Both the position numbers and the translations under genes were made by a program. Shown here piece by piece: positions 62,265 through 64,000 of a DNA stretch of 64,000 nucleotides. This DNA is from Pseudomonas hamedanensis (GTDB lineage Bacteria; Pseudomonadota; Gammaproteobacteria; Pseudomonadales; Pseudomonadaceae), in the NCBI RefSeq assembly GCF_014268595.2, contig NZ_CP077091.1, positions 5,252,001 to 5,316,000 of the forward strand, read 5' to 3'. A model generated the notes under the pieces. That model was not told the origin of the DNA. It searched no databases and worked only from the letters and a program-made list of their open reading frames with translations. Each line of letters starts with the position of its first letter. The stretch's first letter is position 1.

Positions 62265-64000
62265 ATGTCCGAGCCACGCAAGATCCTCGTCACCAGCGCC
62301 CTGCCCTACGCCAACGGTTCGATCCACCTTGGCCACATGCTGGAATACATCCAGACCGATATGTGGGTGCGCTTCCAGAAGCATCGCGGCAACCAATGCA
62401 TTTATGTCTGCGCCGACGACGCCCACGGTTCGGCGATCATGCTGCGTGCGGAAAAGGAAGGCATCACCCCTGAACAACTGATCGCCAACGTGCAGGCTGA
62501 ACACAGCGCCGACTTTGCCGACTTCCTGGTCGACTTCGACAACTTCCACTCCACTCACGCCGAAGAAAACCGTGAGCTGTCGAGCCAGATCTACCTCAAG
62601 CTGCGTGACGCCGGGCACATCGCCCAGCGCTCGATCACCCAGTATTTCGACCCGGAAAAGAAAATGTTCCTGGCCGATCGCTTCATCAAGGGCACCTGCC
62701 CGAAATGCGGCACTGAAGACCAGTACGGCGACAACTGCGAAAAATGCGGTGCAACCTACGCACCGACCGACCTGAAGGATCCGAAGTCGGCGATCTCCGG
62801 CGCCACCCCGGTGCTCAAGGATTCCCAGCACTTCTTCTTCAAGCTGCCGGACTTCCAGGAAATGCTGCAGGCCTGGACTCGCAGCGGCACCCTGCAAGAC
62901 GCTGTCGCCAACAAGCTGTCCGAATGGCTGGATGCCGGCCTGCAACAGTGGGACATTTCTCGCGACGCGCCATACTTCGGTTTCGAGATTCCGGGCGAAC
63001 CGGGCAAGTATTTCTACGTGTGGCTGGACGCGCCGATCGGCTACATGGCCAGCTTCAAGAACCTCTGTGATCGCACGCCGGAGCTGGACTTCGACGCGTT
63101 CTGGGGCAAGGACTCGACCGCCGAGCTGTACCATTTCATCGGCAAGGACATCGTCAACTTCCACGCGCTGTTCTGGCCAGCGATGCTCGAAGGCGCGGGC
63201 TTCCGCAAGCCGACCGCAATCAACGTGCACGGCTACCTGACCGTCAACGGCCAGAAGATGTCCAAGTCGCGCGGCACCTTCATCAAGGCCCGGACGTATC
63301 TGGATCACCTGTCGCCGGAATACCTGCGCTACTACTACGCGGCCAAACTGGGCCGTGGCGTCGACGATCTGGACCTGAACCTCGAAGACTTCGTGCAGAA
63401 GGTCAACTCCGACCTGGTCGGCAAAGTGGTCAACATCGCCAGCCGTTGCGCCGGCTTTATCCACAAGGGCAACGCCGGGCTGCTGGTCGACAACAATGCC
63501 GCGCCGGAGCTGACCGAGGCCTTCCTCGCCGCCGCGCCCGGCATTGCCGACGCTTATGAAGCCCGCGATTTCGCCCGTGCCATGCGCGAAACCATGGCCC
63601 TGGCCGACCGCGCCAATGCGTGGATCGCCGACAAGGCACCGTGGTCGCTGAACAAGCAGGAAGGCAAACAGGATGAAGTCCAGGCGATCTGCGCCACCGG
63701 CATCAACCTGTTCCGCCAGTTGGTGATTTTCCTCAAACCGGTACTGCCGCTGCTGGCCGCCGATGCCGAGGCGTTCCTCAACGTCGCACCGCTGACCTGG
63801 AACGACCACACCACCTTGCTGGCCAACCATCAGCTCAACGAATTCAAACCGTTGATGACCCGCATCGACCCGGTAAAAGTACAAGCCATGACCGACGCCT
63901 CGAAAGAAGACCTGACCGCCAGCCAGACTGACACCGGCGCCGCCGCACCTGCGGGCAACGGCGAGCTGGCCAAGGATCCGCTGTCGCCGGAGATCGACTT
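62265..64000 (+). CDS. metG: Methionyl-tRNA synthetase, 3' end outside window
   Basis: The first 578 codons are present (the family has about 680). Class I signatures are intact: the HIGH-type [10 protein letters not shown] near residue 20 and KMSKS in [10 protein letters not shown]. Zinc-binding cysteines CPKCG and CEKCG lie in the connective domain (~145-161). A linker rich in A, T, S and D follows at the right edge, leading to the C-terminal dimerisation domain. It charges tRNA-Met with methionine. No stop codon lies in the window. Confidence 0.95.
   Translation, partial: MSEPRKILVTSALPYANGSIHLGHMLEYIQTDMWVRFQKHRGNQCIYVCADDAHGSAIMLRAEKEGITPEQLIANVQAEHSADFADFLVDFDNFHSTHAEENRELSSQIYLKLRDAGHIAQRSITQYFDPEKKMFLADRFIKGTCPKCGTEDQYGDNCEKCGATYAPTDLKDPKSAISGATPVLKDSQHFFFKLPDFQEMLQAWTRSGTLQDAVANKLSEWLDAGLQQWDISRDAPYFGFEIPGEPGKYFYVWLDAPIGYMASFKNLCDRTPELDFDAFWGKDSTAELYHFIGKDIVNFHALFWPAMLEGAGFRKPTAINVHGYLTVNGQKMSKSRGTFIKARTYLDHLSPEYLRYYYAAKLGRGVDDLDLNLEDFVQKVNSDLVGKVVNIASRCAGFIHKGNAGLLVDNNAAPELTEAFLAAAPGIADAYEARDFARAMRETMALADRANAWIADKAPWSLNKQEGKQDEVQAICATGINLFRQLVIFLKPVLPLLAADAEAFLNVAPLTWNDHTTLLANHQLNEFKPLMTRIDPVKVQAMTDASKEDLTASQTDTGAAAPAGNGELAKDPLSPEID

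Noticed and set aside
62019..63884. 621-codon frame antisense to metG
   Set aside because: metG motifs HIGH and KMSKS settle the coding strand.

Overview
The window reads as chromosomal DNA from a fluorescent Pseudomonas, most likely of the P. fluorescens group. The evidence is the high GC content, very many Pseudomonas-type REP hairpins between genes, and gene orders that from memory match blocks of the P. aeruginosa PAO1 map. These blocks are PA4330-PA4333 (left end), PA4363-PA4389 (about 36.1-60.7 kb) and the mrp/apbC-metG pair (right end). No rRNA, tRNA, CRISPR array, insertion sequence or prophage was seen.

Left part (1-4.7 kb): an enoyl-CoA hydratase (cut by the window edge), a ferredoxin-type reductase and a membrane diguanylate cyclase in the SadC position lie on the minus strand, divergent from class I fumarase. 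Next comes a non-coding stretch of about 1 kb built from seven tandem copies of a ~135 bp REP-containing unit. It is followed by a two-gene insecticidal-toxin-complex locus encoding a TcB/TcaC-like cocoon subunit and a TccC-like Rhs protein with an unrecognised C-terminal effector. A 20-bp perfect palindrome of LuxR-box type lies upstream, and a short remnant of a second tccC lies downstream. No TcA gene is in the window. I consider this Tc locus the most interesting part.

Middle part (13.3-36 kb): a DctB/DctD (MifS/MifR)-like two-component pair precedes a KgtP-like dicarboxylate/2-oxoglutarate permease. The permease gene has a clear sigma-54 promoter with two upstream dyads. The accessory stretch that follows holds a small repeat-containing exported protein, a flavin-reductase-like protein, a quinol monooxygenase, regulators of the AraC and LysR types, a ThDP decarboxylase plus aldehyde dehydrogenase pair resembling arginine transaminase-pathway genes, a metallo-beta-lactamase-fold exported hydrolase, the pobR-pobA pair for 4-hydroxybenzoate, a DHA2 drug exporter, a periplasmic Cache protein, a membrane coiled-coil protein and a sugar-epimerase-like oxidoreductase. 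Nearly every gap holds a REP hairpin.

Right part (36-64 kb): this is core genome. It holds argP, an ACT-domain gene and a LysE/ArgO exporter; sodB; the c-di-GMP phosphodiesterase gene bifA; an iron-linked exported-protein operon (imelysin, di-haem protein, second imelysin, DUF1513) behind a Fur-like palindrome; mexVW; a colRS-methyltransferase-inaA operon facing a PAP2 phosphatase gene, with ColR-box-like sites at both; groESL with a sigma-32-type promoter; fxsA; a HugZ-like protein; a short-chain dehydrogenase; apbC; and the 5' part of metG.

Common themes are c-di-GMP turnover (sadC-like cyclase and BifA phosphodiesterase in one window), envelope and metal stress (ColRS, SodB, the imelysin operon, MexVW), catabolism under carbon control (kgtP and pobA both carry an A-rich Crc/Hfq-type motif near the start codon), and an insect- or eukaryote-directed toxin. 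Names and motif consensus sequences come from reading the sequence and from memory; no database search was run.
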